DNA of 52,766 nucleotides from an uncultured Desulfosoma sp. (GCA_937960435.1 CALGPN010000047.1:1-52766), one strand, 5' to 3'; shown: positions 32,749 through 42,271, numbered from the stretch's first letter. Numbers and translations are program-made. Notes: a model not told the origin generated them from the letters alone.

Positions 32749-33433
32749 GGCTTATCATGGGAGGAAAGTCGCGACCTCCGGCCCTGTTCATCGACAGCTT
32801 GGAGCTTAAGGCCGCTGTGACGTCTTCGAAAACTTTCGGGGCATCTTGGCTCGCATCGACAACGACAAAACGCCCGGGCTCTTTTCGGGCCAAATCCAGG
32901 TATCCCTGACGGACCCGTTCCATGAAGTCTTTCGCTTCCCGTTCCATCCTGTCGTGGGACCTCGGCCTTCGCGAGAGACGATCCCAGGCCACGGTCACCT
33001 CACAGTCCAGCAGCACGGTGATGTCGGGAAACAGAGGCCCGAGGATGAGATCCTGAAAGGTGCGCAGACGATCCGCCCCAATTCCCCGCCCATAGCCTTG
33101 GTAGGCGACGGTGGCATCGCGAAACCGATCTGCCAGGACCCACTCGCCCCGTTCCAGGGAAAGGACGATGGTCTCCCAGGCTTGTTGGGCTTGGCTGGCC
33201 ATGTAAAGACACGCTTCCGCCCATGGGGCCATGGGAGCGTAACGGGGATCGAGAAGGACTTCCCGAATCTTTTCCCCCAGGGCCGTCCCGCCGGGTTCGC
33301 GAACAACCGTGACGATCCGTCCCTGGTGCTCGACCCATCGGCACAGGGACTCCAGCACCGTGGATTTTCCCGCGCCGTCGATCCCCTCGATGCTGATAAA
33401 GACGCCTTTCTTCAAAGGCTCATGAGTCCTCAT
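32738..33433 (-). CDS. tmk: Thymidylate kinase
   Basis: A 231-residue dTMP kinase. P-loop GIDGAGKST (17-25), the DR motif in VLADRFRDATVAYQGYGRG and the LID region RRPRSHDRME are present. It makes dTDP for DNA synthesis. The ATG at 33433 shares an ATGA overlap with the stop of the HD-domain gene, so translation is coupled; the longer frame to 33595 only shadows that gene. Confidence 0.95.
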   Translation of the reverse strand: MRTHEPLKKGVFISIEGIDGAGKSTVLESLCRWVEHQGRIVTVVREPGGTALGEKIREVLLDPRYAPMAPWAEACLYMASQAQQAWETIVLSLERGEWVLADRFRDATVAYQGYGRGIGADRLRTFQDLILGPLFPDITVLLDCEVTVAWDRLSRRPRSHDRMEREAKDFMERVRQGYLDLARKEPGRFVVVDASQDAPKVFEDVTAALSSKLSMNRAGGRDFPPMISHER

Positions 33434-34521
33434 GAGCGCAGTCTCTCGCCAGGACTTTCGGACCACAAGGGCAACTGCTGGACGTCCTGAAATGGGGGAT
33501 GGGGCGCCGGAGTTTTGGATGCCTCCGGGGGCGGCGCATCCTTTGGCGATCCTTTGTAAAAATAACGGCCGTAAAGAGACTGGTACGCCGTCCACAGGGA
33601 ATCGGGACCGGTGCTCTTGGCCAAGAGCTCGTCGAGATTGTTCATTTTGGCGTCCAAATCGTCGGCCAGATGTAAGGCGATGGCCTCTCGGGTCATGGGG
33701 CTTTGGACCGCGCCGAATTCCGGTTGACCATGATGGCTGAGGATCAGGTGCTTAAGGAGGAGAGCCGTTTCTTCGGGAAAATCTTTGCACGCGGCGATCT
33801 TGGCGTTCAGGATTTCCACCCCGAGGACCATATGGCCCACGAGCCGTCCCACGTCGGAATAATCGATGACGAACTCGTAGGTGAATTCGTGGATTTTGCC
33901 GATGTCGTGGAGGAAAGCCCCCATGAGAAGGGTTTCTTTGTCCAAAGAGGGGTATTGGGTGGCGATGAGGTCACTGAGCTTCATGACACCTACGGTATGT
34001 TCCAGAAGGCCGCCCAGGTAGGCGTGGTGGAAGTTTTTGGCCGCCGGCGCCTCGCAGAAGGCCTTCATGAGCTTCTTATCGGAAAAGAAGGCGCGGACCA
34101 GGTTCCGGTAGGGGTCTTTCTGCACCTTTTGGAGCAAAACTTTTAAGTCCTGCCGCAAAACTCTGGGATCTTTGGGGCAGACGGGAAGGAAGTCGAACGG
34201 GTTCACCTCGTTTGCGGGCACGGGTTCCGCTTGATCGATGTGGATTTGAAGTTCGCCGTTGAACAGTTCGCTGCGTCCCCGAACACGCAAGACCCTGTAC
34301 CCGGCGATGGCTTGATCGGCTTTCGCTGCGTTTTCCCACACCCGTGCCGTGACGCTGCCGGTCTTGTCGCGGAGTTTCAGATTCAGGAAAGGTTTCCCGC
34401 TCTTAGCCGTTCTCAGCTGTTTTTCTTCGACCGCAAAAGTCCCGTCCACAACCTGGTTCGGCACGATCTCCGCGATCCGTTGCCCGGCATCGCCCTTTGG
34501 TTGGGAAAATTCGTTGCCCAT
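33430..34521 (-). CDS. OB-fold/HD-domain nuclease of the YhaM type
   Basis: A 363-residue protein with an N-terminal OB-fold (DGTFAVEEKQLRTAKSGKPFLNLKLRDKTGSVTARVWENA) and an HD phosphohydrolase domain: the first His in GGLLEHTVGVMKL, then His205-Asp206 in GAFLHDIGK, then HLILSHHGQPEFG and a final Asp in LADDLDAKM. This is the plan of Bacillus YhaM, a 3'-5' exoribonuclease that also acts on DNA. The C-terminal 40 residues are Pro-rich and disordered. The start at 34521 is supported by a promoter at 34581-34608 that overlaps the longer frame. It heads the tmk-holB-ricT-metG operon. Confidence 0.88.
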   Translation of the reverse strand: MGNEFSQPKGDAGQRIAEIVPNQVVDGTFAVEEKQLRTAKSGKPFLNLKLRDKTGSVTARVWENAAKADQAIAGYRVLRVRGRSELFNGELQIHIDQAEPVPANEVNPFDFLPVCPKDPRVLRQDLKVLLQKVQKDPYRNLVRAFFSDKKLMKAFCEAPAAKNFHHAYLGGLLEHTVGVMKLSDLIATQYPSLDKETLLMGAFLHDIGKIHEFTYEFVIDYSDVGRLVGHMVLGVEILNAKIAACKDFPEETALLLKHLILSHHGQPEFGAVQSPMTREAIALHLADDLDAKMNNLDELLAKSTGPDSLWTAYQSLYGRYFYKGSPKDAPPPEASKTPAPHPPFQDVQQLPLWSESPGERLRS

Positions 34522-34580
34522 AGACTGTGCACCCCTTCGGTTTCGTGTCGCCGATCCCCTCACTGCGAGGGATGGGCCCG

Positions 34581-34608
34581 ATACTACAGGAAAGCCTGTG
34601 TTTTTCAA
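34581..34608 (-). promoter_or_regulatory. Sigma-70-type promoter of the tmk operon
   Basis: On the minus strand TTGAAA, a 16-base spacer and TAGTAT, about 60 bases before the ATG at 34521. Confidence 0.5.
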
Positions 34609-34693
34609 AGGCGTTGTCGGCTCGGCGGTGACGGCATCTTGTCACGTGCCGCGAAAGCCCCTAGGATGAGGGAAACTCTAAGGAGGCGGGACC

Positions 34694-35668
34694 ATGGAAA
34701 TTATTGCCAAGCTGGGATCTCTTCTGGGCCTTTCTTTTATCTGCGGGGTGAACCTCTATGCCACCGTCGCTGTCGTGGGCTTGTGTCTGAAACACGGCCT
34801 GGTGCAGGGGCTTCCCCCGGAACTCTCCGTCTTGGCCAACGATGCGGTCATCTTTGTGGCCTTGTTTCTCTACATTGTGGAATTCGTCATCGACAAGATC
34901 CCGGGTTTGGACACGCTCTGGGACACGCTGCACACGGTCATCCGCCCTTTGGGCGGGGCCCTGATCGCCGTGCTGCAGGTCGGAGAAGGCTCCCCGGCTT
35001 TAGAGGTCATCGCCATCATGATCGGGGCGAGCCTGGCGTCGGCGGCCCATTTGACCAAGGCGGGCACACGAATTTTGGTGCAGCTCAGCCCTGAACCCTT
35101 TTCCAACATGGCGCTGAGTTTCGGGGAAGACATTTTCACCGTGGTCTACGGCTATCTTGCCTTGGCGTATCCCCGATGGATGTTTTTCATCACCCTTGCC
35201 CTGACGGCGGCGGTCGTTCTGTTCCTTCCCCTTTTGTTTCGAGCCGTTTCCATGGGCGTGCGGGCTCTGGGGCACCGGCTTTTTTCGGCCTTCGGCGGCC
35301 GATGGTCGGAAAAGCCGGAAATGGAGCTCACATGCGCTGTGGATTCGGCCTTCGAAAACGTCCGGGAAGACGGCGAAGGGATTCTGTGGGCCGGAAAAGC
35401 CTTTGCCTTCCGCATCCCTGGGGTCCCGCGCTACGCCCCCGTGCGAATGATTCTCTCGGATCGGGCCGTGACAGTTTTCTTCCACCGGTTTTTCCAAATG
35501 AGACACCGAAGACTGAATCGCGCCGAGGTGACCCGTGCGGCCCTCTATCCCGGAAAACTTGTTGCGGTCTGCGCCTTTCACAACGCCGGCACGCGGTGGA
35601 CCGTGGGCGTGTATCGTGCCGTGGCCCGGACCTTGCCGGCCCTGTGGTTTCCCCGAAACACGTCGTGA
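34694..35668 (+). CDS. DUF4126 membrane protein
   Basis: A 324-residue inner-membrane protein. The N-terminal 190 residues match DUF4126: LGSLLGLSFICGVNLYATVAVVGL, a following segment ending DKIPGLDTLWDTLHTVIRPLGG, then ASLASAAHLTKAGTRILVQLSPEPFSNMALSFGED and a last membrane pair to about residue 195. About 120 soluble residues follow, ending in a basic region (MRHRRLNRAEVTRAALYPG). The family has no settled function. AAGGAGG precedes the ATG. The next gene, a GTPase, starts about 50 bases after its stop. Confidence 0.85.
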   Translation: MEIIAKLGSLLGLSFICGVNLYATVAVVGLCLKHGLVQGLPPELSVLANDAVIFVALFLYIVEFVIDKIPGLDTLWDTLHTVIRPLGGALIAVLQVGEGSPALEVIAIMIGASLASAAHLTKAGTRILVQLSPEPFSNMALSFGEDIFTVVYGYLALAYPRWMFFITLALTAAVVLFLPLLFRAVSMGVRALGHRLFSAFGGRWSEKPEMELTCAVDSAFENVREDGEGILWAGKAFAFRIPGVPRYAPVRMILSDRAVTVFFHRFFQMRHRRLNRAEVTRAALYPGKLVAVCAFHNAGTRWTVGVYRAVARTLPALWFPRNTS

Positions 35669-35719
35669 CGGGGAGCCTCGAGAACCACTCCCTTGTGCCG
35701 GCTCGACCTCGAGGAATGG

Positions 35720-37426
35720 ATGGAGTCTCGGGAGAGAATTTCGGATATGGAAAATGTCCTGGTCCCCGGGTTTACCGAGGAAGGAATGCAGCTTCCCCAC
35801 GCTTTGCGAGCGCTCGTTCGGGAGCGAAACCTCCTTGCCTATAAGGAGGCGACGCCCTTTTTTTGGGTTTTTTTCATGGGGGGGACGGGCACCGGCAAGT
35901 CCACGGTGTTCGATGCCGTGTGCGGGGTGCCGGTGAGCGCTGTGGGCGCCGAGCGCCCCAAGACGTCCGGGGCTGTGGGCTTTGTGCACCACGAGGCCTC
36001 TTTGGAGGCGGGTTTTCCCTTTCCGGAATTCGGTTTCGTCAAACACGGCGGCCCCGACGCTCCCCGCCGGTCCCCTTTGATCGGGGAGCCTGGCGTCATT
36101 CACCTGTGGCTTCATGACAATGCCGATCTGGCTTTTGTGGTCTTGATGGACACTCCCGATGTAGACAGTGTGGAAGCGTCCAACCGCACCTTGGTGGAAA
36201 CCCTGTGGCGGCTGGCGGACGTGGTGGTTTTTGTGACGAGCCAGGAAAAGTACGCCGACGATGTGCCGTCGCGGTTTCTCAAAAAGATCGTGGACGAAGG
36301 CACCGACGTGCTGGTGGTGTGCAACAAGGTGGGCGCGGAGACGCGGGAAGAGGACATCCGAGACATCTTGGATCGGGAAACACGGGTGCCCGCGGGATCC
36401 CTGTGGTTGTTTCCGTTCCTATCCCCCAATCCCGTGGAGGCTTTAAAAACGCTGCCGGAGTTCCTAAGCTTTTCCGACGCCTTGAAAGCCAAAATCTCAG
36501 GGCCGGATACGGTCGAAAGGCGCGCTCGATGGATGGCTCGTCGAAAAAAGGCCCTGGCGGACGGCATCGGCAGGGCATTGGACGCAGTGCACAAGGAAGC
36601 CTTGGAAGCGCACCGGTGGAGGGAACAGCTTCGGCGTTATGCCGACGAGGCCGTCAGCCAAATCGTCGCCGACCAGGAGGGGCATTTTTCTTCCGAGACG
36701 CGCTCCTATCTTCAAGCGGAAATTCGCGCCCTGTTTTCGCGCTACGACGTGCTCGCCGGCCCTCGGCGATGGATCTCCCAGGTGGTCACCGCCCCCCTTC
36801 GCTTCTTAGGATTGATGAAGTCCGCGCCATACCCCGACCGGCGGGAAGTTTTGGAACGGGTCAAGCAACGGATTCATTTGGGGGGGATTCAGGCCGCAGT
36901 GCAGCGCTATGGCCGGCGGGTTCTGGAAGAGACCTTGCCGGACCATGTCGCAAGTCCCATTTACCAAGCCGTGATGCGCCCCGGGGTGCTCATGACCTCC
37001 GAAGAAATCGCCGAGCACGTCTACCGGGAACAGGAACAGCTCATCCAATGGTTGGAAAAGGTCTTTACGGAACTGGCTCGAGACATTTCCAAGGGCACGA
37101 AATGGGGCATTTATTCCACATCGGTCCTTTGGGGCGTTTTGATCCTCAGCCTGGAAGTGGCGGTCGGGGGAGGCCTCAGCGTGATGGAAGCCGTCATTGA
37201 TGCAGCCTTGGCTCCCTTTGTGACCAAAGGAGCCGTTGAACTTTTCGCTTACGCGGAAATTCAAAAAATCGCCCGGCAGCTTGCGGAAAGGTATCGCACG
37301 AGCTTGGTTTCGGTGGTCGAGGTTCAACGGCGACGCTTCGAGGCGTGCTTGGAGCCCCTTTTGCCTCCGCCCCAGGTGCTGGAGGTCCTGAGCGGCTGGG
37401 CCCGATCGGCCGCGAATGGGCGCTGA
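35720..37426 (+). CDS. Large membrane-associated P-loop GTPase (first of a pair)
   Basis: A 568-residue protein with a TRAFAC-type GTPase domain: Walker A GGTGTGKST (Lys60), switch region KTSGAV, DTPD in VVLMDTPDVDSV, and the base-specifying NKVG in VVCNKVGAE. A long helical region follows, then near residues 460-520 a hydrophobic pair (YSTSVLWGVLILSLEVAVGGGLSVMEAVIDAALAPF), then a final helix. The plan is that of dynamin-like or YfjP-type GTPases, which bind membranes. The start is uncertain: GAGGAA precedes the ATG at 35720, but a TTG at 35693 is possible. A second, similar GTPase follows after 45 bases. Confidence 0.8.
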   Translation: MESRERISDMENVLVPGFTEEGMQLPHALRALVRERNLLAYKEATPFFWVFFMGGTGTGKSTVFDAVCGVPVSAVGAERPKTSGAVGFVHHEASLEAGFPFPEFGFVKHGGPDAPRRSPLIGEPGVIHLWLHDNADLAFVVLMDTPDVDSVEASNRTLVETLWRLADVVVFVTSQEKYADDVPSRFLKKIVDEGTDVLVVCNKVGAETREEDIRDILDRETRVPAGSLWLFPFLSPNPVEALKTLPEFLSFSDALKAKISGPDTVERRARWMARRKKALADGIGRALDAVHKEALEAHRWREQLRRYADEAVSQIVADQEGHFSSETRSYLQAEIRALFSRYDVLAGPRRWISQVVTAPLRFLGLMKSAPYPDRREVLERVKQRIHLGGIQAAVQRYGRRVLEETLPDHVASPIYQAVMRPGVLMTSEEIAEHVYREQEQLIQWLEKVFTELARDISKGTKWGIYSTSVLWGVLILSLEVAVGGGLSVMEAVIDAALAPFVTKGAVELFAYAEIQKIARQLAERYRTSLVSVVEVQRRRFEACLEPLLPPPQVLEVLSGWARSAANGR

Positions 37427-37471
37427 TGGGCTTGCCGCCATCCAACGCACATGCGATCGGGAGATGGCCTC

Positions 37472-39229
37472 ATGGGCGAATGGAAAACGGCTTCTTCGGC
37501 CGTGGATGAACTTCGAAGACGGCTCCGCGATTTCCAAAGTTTCCTGACCTCTGAAGCTTTCATTGCCATGCCGGAAGAGGAGCGTCAGGCGCTGTGGCGG
37601 AAAGCGCGGGACCTTGAGGAAAAGCTGCGGCAGCTGGAAGATCGGACGTTGCTCATCGGGCTTGTCGGGGGCACAGGAGTCGGCAAATCCACCCTGATGA
37701 ACGCTCTGGCCCAGGAGCAGATCGCCTCCATCAGTCACAGAAGACCCCACACGGACCGGGTTTTAATCTACCGGCATGCCCAATGTCTCGTCCCCCAATC
37801 GCTGAAACGGGGGGAAGGTTTGTTTACCGAAGTGATCCACGGGGCGGATGCCGTGCGCCATGTGATCATGGCCGACCTTCCGGACTTCGACAGCCTCGTT
37901 CCCGAGCATCGGGAGCGGGTGCTTGCCTTCATGGAACACCTGGATTTGGTGCTGTGGGTGACCACCCCGGAAAAGTACGCGGACGGGCGCTTTTACGAGA
38001 TGCTCCTTAAAGCGCCCAAAGCACGCCGAAATTTCGCTTTTGTGTTGAACAAGGCGGACATTTTCTTTCCGGATTCGGGAAAACCCGGCGCCATGGAAGA
38101 TTTCGATGCCGTGGTCCGCTCTTTCCGGCGGCTCGTGCAACAAGCCGGGGTGAACGATCCCGTCCTCTACGTCATCTCCGCCCAAGAAGCGCTGAACGGC
38201 TTGGAAACGTCGTCGTGGAATCAGTTTCCTTTCCTGCGCCGATGGGTGTTCCAGGAAAGAGACGCCAAGGAAATCCTCGCCATCAAAGGGGCGAACCTCG
38301 ATGCGGAATTCCAATCTGTAGCCGGGCGCCTGCAGGATGCCGCGCTCCAGTTGGAAAAAGCGGTTCATTTCCTTGAGCGGCTGGAAACCTCCGCCCGAAA
38401 CGACCAGGCTGACGGAACCGCTGCTTCTTTGGTGCGGTCGGTCTTCAGCCTCGTGCCCATGGAAGGCATCCTTTGGCAAAGTTTGGAAAACCCCGAGGAT
38501 CTGCGCGGCGGGGCGGCTTTGATTTCGTGGCTGGCCCAGATCCGAGCGGCTTCGCCGGATCCGTCCCACGCGGGCTCGGCCTTCGCCGGAAAGATTTCTG
38601 CGGCGCTCGAGGACCGATTCCGCCATCACATGGACGCTTTTCGGGACTACAGCGCCGCCTTGGCGATTCAAGCGGGGCTGTCCGATCCTTTGAGGAATGA
38701 GCTTCTCGAACGGCTTTCCCGATCGATCCAAAACCTCTCCATTGCGCAAAGTGCTCGCGAAGCCGTCACCACAGTTCTCGGGCAGGCGCGAAGGGCCCGG
38801 GGGGCGTCATGGCGCCTCAGGCAAAGTCTTGCCGGCTTTTTCACGACGGCGCTGCTGCTCCTCGCCCTCGGCGGCCAAGAAGGCTGGCGGGCCGTGTTGT
38901 CCCAGCCGGGGCCGGCGAACCTGGTGGGCCTAGGTGCCGCCATGGTGGAAAAACTCTTTAGCGGTCAGGGGCTTGCAGCCATGAGCACGTGGGCTTTCTT
39001 GCAGCTCGTGCTGGGGGCCCGGTTCTACCAAGAATACAAGAAATCCTTGCAGCGTCGCGGCGAAGCGATTATAGACTCGCTGCAATCGGTTCTGGAGGGC
39101 GTCGTGCGCGACGTTGTGGAAAAACACCTGGATGTCGTCCGACAGTGCCGAAAAGAGATGCAGGACCAAAGAGAAAAGATGCGGCGGATGGTCGAAGCGG
39201 CGCCTTCGGAGGACCGTCCGGTTTCGTGA
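37472..39229 (+). CDS. Large membrane-associated P-loop GTPase (second of a pair)
   Basis: A 585-residue protein with Walker A GGTGVGKST (Lys72), DLPDFDSL in place of DTPG, and NKAD in FAFVLNKADIFF. An N-terminal helical segment with heptad-like spacing (AVDELRRRLRDFQ...LWRKARDLEEKLRQLE) comes first. The region after the GTPase domain is helical, with hydrophobic segments near residues 455-475 (SLAGFFTTALLLLALGG) and 505-525 (MSTWAFLQLVLGARF), and a charged C-terminal helix. It is clearly related in plan to the upstream GTPase but diverged in sequence. Paired dynamin-like proteins often act as heteromers; whether these do is unknown. GGGAGA precedes the ATG at 37472. Confidence 0.8.
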   Translation: MGEWKTASSAVDELRRRLRDFQSFLTSEAFIAMPEEERQALWRKARDLEEKLRQLEDRTLLIGLVGGTGVGKSTLMNALAQEQIASISHRRPHTDRVLIYRHAQCLVPQSLKRGEGLFTEVIHGADAVRHVIMADLPDFDSLVPEHRERVLAFMEHLDLVLWVTTPEKYADGRFYEMLLKAPKARRNFAFVLNKADIFFPDSGKPGAMEDFDAVVRSFRRLVQQAGVNDPVLYVISAQEALNGLETSSWNQFPFLRRWVFQERDAKEILAIKGANLDAEFQSVAGRLQDAALQLEKAVHFLERLETSARNDQADGTAASLVRSVFSLVPMEGILWQSLENPEDLRGGAALISWLAQIRAASPDPSHAGSAFAGKISAALEDRFRHHMDAFRDYSAALAIQAGLSDPLRNELLERLSRSIQNLSIAQSAREAVTTVLGQARRARGASWRLRQSLAGFFTTALLLLALGGQEGWRAVLSQPGPANLVGLGAAMVEKLFSGQGLAAMSTWAFLQLVLGARFYQEYKKSLQRRGEAIIDSLQSVLEGVVRDVVEKHLDVVRQCRKEMQDQREKMRRMVEAAPSEDRPVS

Positions 39230-39242
39230 AAGGCGTGAGTTC

Positions 39243-39452
39243 GTGCCCTTAAAGATTCTCATTCTGACGACACTTTTTGTGCTTCCCTTGGTTCCCACCT
39301 TTTGGGCCATCCAAGAAATCCCACGGCGTCAGTTTCGGACTCGGCGGCGCAAGATGATCTGGTTCGCCGTGGTGGCCACCGTCCCCTTTCTCGGGGCGGT
39401 GCTTTATTGGATCTTGGAAAGGCGACACACCACCCCCGTCATCTCCGCCTGA
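39243..39452 (+). CDS. Small membrane protein with PLDc_N-like domain
   Basis: A 69-residue protein starting at the GTG at 39243 (GAAAGG upstream). It has two membrane helices, KILILTTLFVLPLVPTFWAI and MIWFAVVATVPFLGAVLYWIL, and between them RRQFRTRRRK. The phrases W.AI, K.W..V...P.LGA.LY and the final basic residues fit the PLDc_N (phospholipase D N-terminal) two-helix family. It sits between the second GTPase and ppiD with gaps under 20 bases. The function is unknown. Confidence 0.7.
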   Translation: MPLKILILTTLFVLPLVPTFWAIQEIPRRQFRTRRRKMIWFAVVATVPFLGAVLYWILERRHTTPVISA

Positions 39453-39469
39453 AGGAGGATGGACCTTTT

Positions 39470-41362
39470 ATGCTGACCGTTTTCCGCGAACATGCCGGCA
39501 GTTGGATCATCAAGATCGCTCTTTTCGCCATTATCGTGGTGTTCATCTTTTGGGGCGGATATTCGTACAAATCTATGCGAGCCAGCCGCTTGGCTCGGGT
39601 CGGGGATGTTTACGTCACCTATGCCGACTACAACCAGGCCTACGATCATCTCCTCGATATGTATCGGCGCCAATTCGGGAACCATTTCAGCCAGGAACTT
39701 TTGGAGCGTTTGAATATCAAACAGCAGGCGCTGGATCTCGTCATCGACCGGCTGCTCATCACCCAAGCGGCCCGCGCCTTGGGGCTCAGTGCCGGGGTGG
39801 AAGACGTTCAAAGCGAAATCCTTTCCTTTCCGGTGTTTCAGGTGGACGGCCGCTTCGACCGGCAGCGGTATGTGGCCGTTTTACAACAAAACCGCATGAC
39901 GCCTCAGGCGTTCGAACAACAGCTGGCTCAGGACCTGACCTTGCGCCGTGTGGAAGCCTTCGTGAAGGGCCAAGCCGTGGTCACTGAAGCGGAAGTGGCG
40001 GCGGATATCCAATACCGCTTCGGCCGGGTGCAGGTGGCCTACACGCAGTTCGATCCCAAAAACTTTCAGGACAAAGTCCAAATCGACGACGCCCAGGTCT
40101 CGGCCTTTTTCGAGAAAAACGCCGATCGCTACAAGGAGCCGGAAAAGAGACTTCTCGTCTACGTGCCGTTTGTTCTCGACGATTTTCTTGGTGACGTTTC
40201 GGTTCAGGATGATGAAATCCAAGCGTACTACGAAGACCATCGGGACCAGTTCCACCAGGAAAAGCAGGTGAAAGCCCGCCACATTCTGTTCCGGCTCAGT
40301 GAAGCAGCCTCGGAAGACGAGGTGAAAAAAACGGAGGCGGCGGCTCGAGCGGTCCTGGAAAAAGCGCGCAAAGGGGAAGACTTCGCCGCGCTGGCCAAAG
40401 CCCATTCCCAGGACGGTTCCGCTCAAGCCGGTGGCGATTTGGGCTGGTTCGCCAAGAATCAGATGGTGCCGACTTTCGCCGAGGCGGCTTTCGGCATGAA
40501 GGCCGGCGAGGTGAGCGATCTGGTGCGTACGCCGTTCGGGTTTCACATTATCAAAGTGGAGGATGTTCGCCCGGAAGAGACGGTGTCTCTGGAGAAGGCG
40601 AAGCCCCAGATCGAACTGAATCTCAAACGGGAAAAGGCCCGAGAGTTGGCCTATCTCAGAGCGCGGGAATTCGCCGACGGGGCCTATGCCGACGGCGATG
40701 TGGCCAAAGCGGCCGAACGGATGCACCGGGCGGTGGAATCCCCGGAGAAACCCTTTGCGCTCACGGATATTCTTCCCAAAATCGGCAACGCCCCGGAGGT
40801 GATGAAGGGCTTGTTTGGCTTGAGTGAAGGGGAAGTGTCCGACGTTTTGGAATGGCCCAACGGTTTCGTGGTCGGCCAAGTCACGAAGATTTTAGCGCCT
40901 CAGGTCCCCGCCTTGGAAAAGGTGAAAAGCCGCGTCCAAGACGACCTCAAGGCGGAACGAACCCGCGAAGAGGCGGAAAAAGCGGCGAAAGCCCTTTTGG
41001 AAGAGGCGCGCCGGCTAGGCGGCTTGGAAAAAGCCGCGGCGTCCGTTGGGGTGAGCGTCCAGACCAGCGGCTGGTTTTCCCGCTCGGAGCCCGACGAAAA
41101 ACTGAGACTTTGGGGTGAGGCGGCGGAGGCCGTCTTTCAGCTCCAAAAGCCCGGCGACATGCCGGAAGCGCCTGTTTCGTGGCAAGGGATGTTTGTCGTT
41201 TGTCAACTCCTCGGCCGTCAGGACCCGGCGCCGGAAACTTTGGAAAAGGGCCGGGAAGAGGCCCGGGCGCGTCTGACCCAAATGAAACAGAACCAGCTCT
41301 GGCAGGCTTGGCTCGCCAAACAACGCGATCTCGCCAAAGTGAAGATCCTGCATCAGCTCTAG
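39470..41362 (+). CDS. ppiD: PpiD/SurA-like peptidyl-prolyl isomerase chaperone
   Basis: A 630-residue inner-membrane-anchored periplasmic chaperone. The N-terminus has one membrane helix (12-29, WIIKIALFAIIVVFIFWG), then a SurA_N-type helical domain, then a parvulin domain (KARHILFRLSEAAS...LAKAHSQDGSAQAGGDLGWFAKNQMVPTFAEAAFGMKAGEVSDLVRTPFGFHIIKVE), then a second helical part that resembles a decayed parvulin domain. It helps fold outer-membrane and secreted proteins as they leave Sec. AAGGAGG lies before the ATG at 39470. The length is close to E. coli PpiD (623). Confidence 0.9.
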   Translation: MLTVFREHAGSWIIKIALFAIIVVFIFWGGYSYKSMRASRLARVGDVYVTYADYNQAYDHLLDMYRRQFGNHFSQELLERLNIKQQALDLVIDRLLITQAARALGLSAGVEDVQSEILSFPVFQVDGRFDRQRYVAVLQQNRMTPQAFEQQLAQDLTLRRVEAFVKGQAVVTEAEVAADIQYRFGRVQVAYTQFDPKNFQDKVQIDDAQVSAFFEKNADRYKEPEKRLLVYVPFVLDDFLGDVSVQDDEIQAYYEDHRDQFHQEKQVKARHILFRLSEAASEDEVKKTEAAARAVLEKARKGEDFAALAKAHSQDGSAQAGGDLGWFAKNQMVPTFAEAAFGMKAGEVSDLVRTPFGFHIIKVEDVRPEETVSLEKAKPQIELNLKREKARELAYLRAREFADGAYADGDVAKAAERMHRAVESPEKPFALTDILPKIGNAPEVMKGLFGLSEGEVSDVLEWPNGFVVGQVTKILAPQVPALEKVKSRVQDDLKAERTREEAEKAAKALLEEARRLGGLEKAAASVGVSVQTSGWFSRSEPDEKLRLWGEAAEAVFQLQKPGDMPEAPVSWQGMFVVCQLLGRQDPAPETLEKGREEARARLTQMKQNQLWQAWLAKQRDLAKVKILHQL

Positions 41363-41477
41363 AAACAACGCTTGCGGGGCTGCAGGGTCATGGAGCGGCA
41401 CGGAGCCGCACAGGCGGCCGAAACAGTCACCGGAGAAGGCCTTCTGTGGGAATTCGCCCATGCCTGGGAAAAAGGTT

Positions 41478-41519
41478 AGGAAAGCGAAGGGCCTGAAACC
41501 CTTCGCTTTCCTCCTTTTG
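41478..41519 (+). terminator. Strong terminator hairpin after ppiD
   Basis: A perfect 14-bp stem (AGGAAAGCGAAGGG with CCCTTCGCTTTCCT) and loop CCTGAAA, then CCTTTT. It lies about 115 bases past the ppiD stop and 45 bases before the next start codon, so it separates the two units. Confidence 0.75.
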
Positions 41520-41563
41520 GCGTGCGCTCGACGCCTCGACAAATGTGACAAGCAGGGGAAGCC

Positions 41564-42271
41564 ATGCTGAGGCTGCACGTCTTGAAACACGTCCCTTTCG
41601 AGGGGCCGGGCCACATTGCCGCTTGGGCGGAAGCTCGCGGCCACGAAGTCCGCACAACCCGCCTGTACGCTCTGGAGCCTTTGCTGCCCATAGTTTCTTT
41701 GGATTGGCTCGTCGTCATGGGCGGGCCCATGAATATCTATGAGGACGCCCGCTACCCTTGGCTGGCGGCTGAAAAACGGTTTATTCGAACCGCCATGGCT
41801 TCCGGGAAAAAGATTTTGGGCATCTGCTTGGGAGCCCAGCTTTTGGCCGATGCTTTGGGATCGCGGGTATACCGAGGTGCGTTCAAAGAGATCGGCTGGT
41901 ACCCGCTTCAGATGACGCCGGCCGCTGCGGACTCGCTCTTATTTCGAGAATTTCCTGCGTCGTTCCCTGGCTTTCATTGGCATGGCGACACCTTCGACGT
42001 GCCCGACGGTGCGCGCCACATCGCTCGAAGCGCGGCGTGCGAGAGCCAAGCTTTTGTTTACGGAGAGCAAATCGTGGGGCTCCAATTTCATCTGGAATCC
42101 ACCGAGGAAAGCGTGGAAGCGCTTCTTCGCCACTGCAGAGAAGAGATGATCGAGGGGCCGTATATCCAGGACGAGGCCGAGATCCGGAAACAGACGCCGT
42201 TCATGAGCCGTGAAGCCCAAAGGCTCTTGGAGCGGCTCCTTGACGCCATGGCTGCCAATTGCCCGAGCTGA
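41564..42271 (+). CDS. Class I glutamine amidotransferase
   Basis: A 235-residue GATase1 protein resembling the stand-alone GMP-synthase-like amidotransferases. The nucleophile is Cys88 in LGICLGAQLLADALG. The catalytic His-x-Glu is in GLQFHLESTEES, and WLVVMGGPMNIYEDARYPWL forms the oxyanion-strand region. No synthetase partner is nearby, so the acceptor is unknown; some relatives act on peptides or gamma-glutamyl compounds. It stands alone between the terminator at 41478 and the repeat cluster at 42384. Confidence 0.88.
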   Translation: MLRLHVLKHVPFEGPGHIAAWAEARGHEVRTTRLYALEPLLPIVSLDWLVVMGGPMNIYEDARYPWLAAEKRFIRTAMASGKKILGICLGAQLLADALGSRVYRGAFKEIGWYPLQMTPAAADSLLFREFPASFPGFHWHGDTFDVPDGARHIARSAACESQAFVYGEQIVGLQFHLESTEESVEALLRHCREEMIEGPYIQDEAEIRKQTPFMSREAQRLLERLLDAMAANCPS

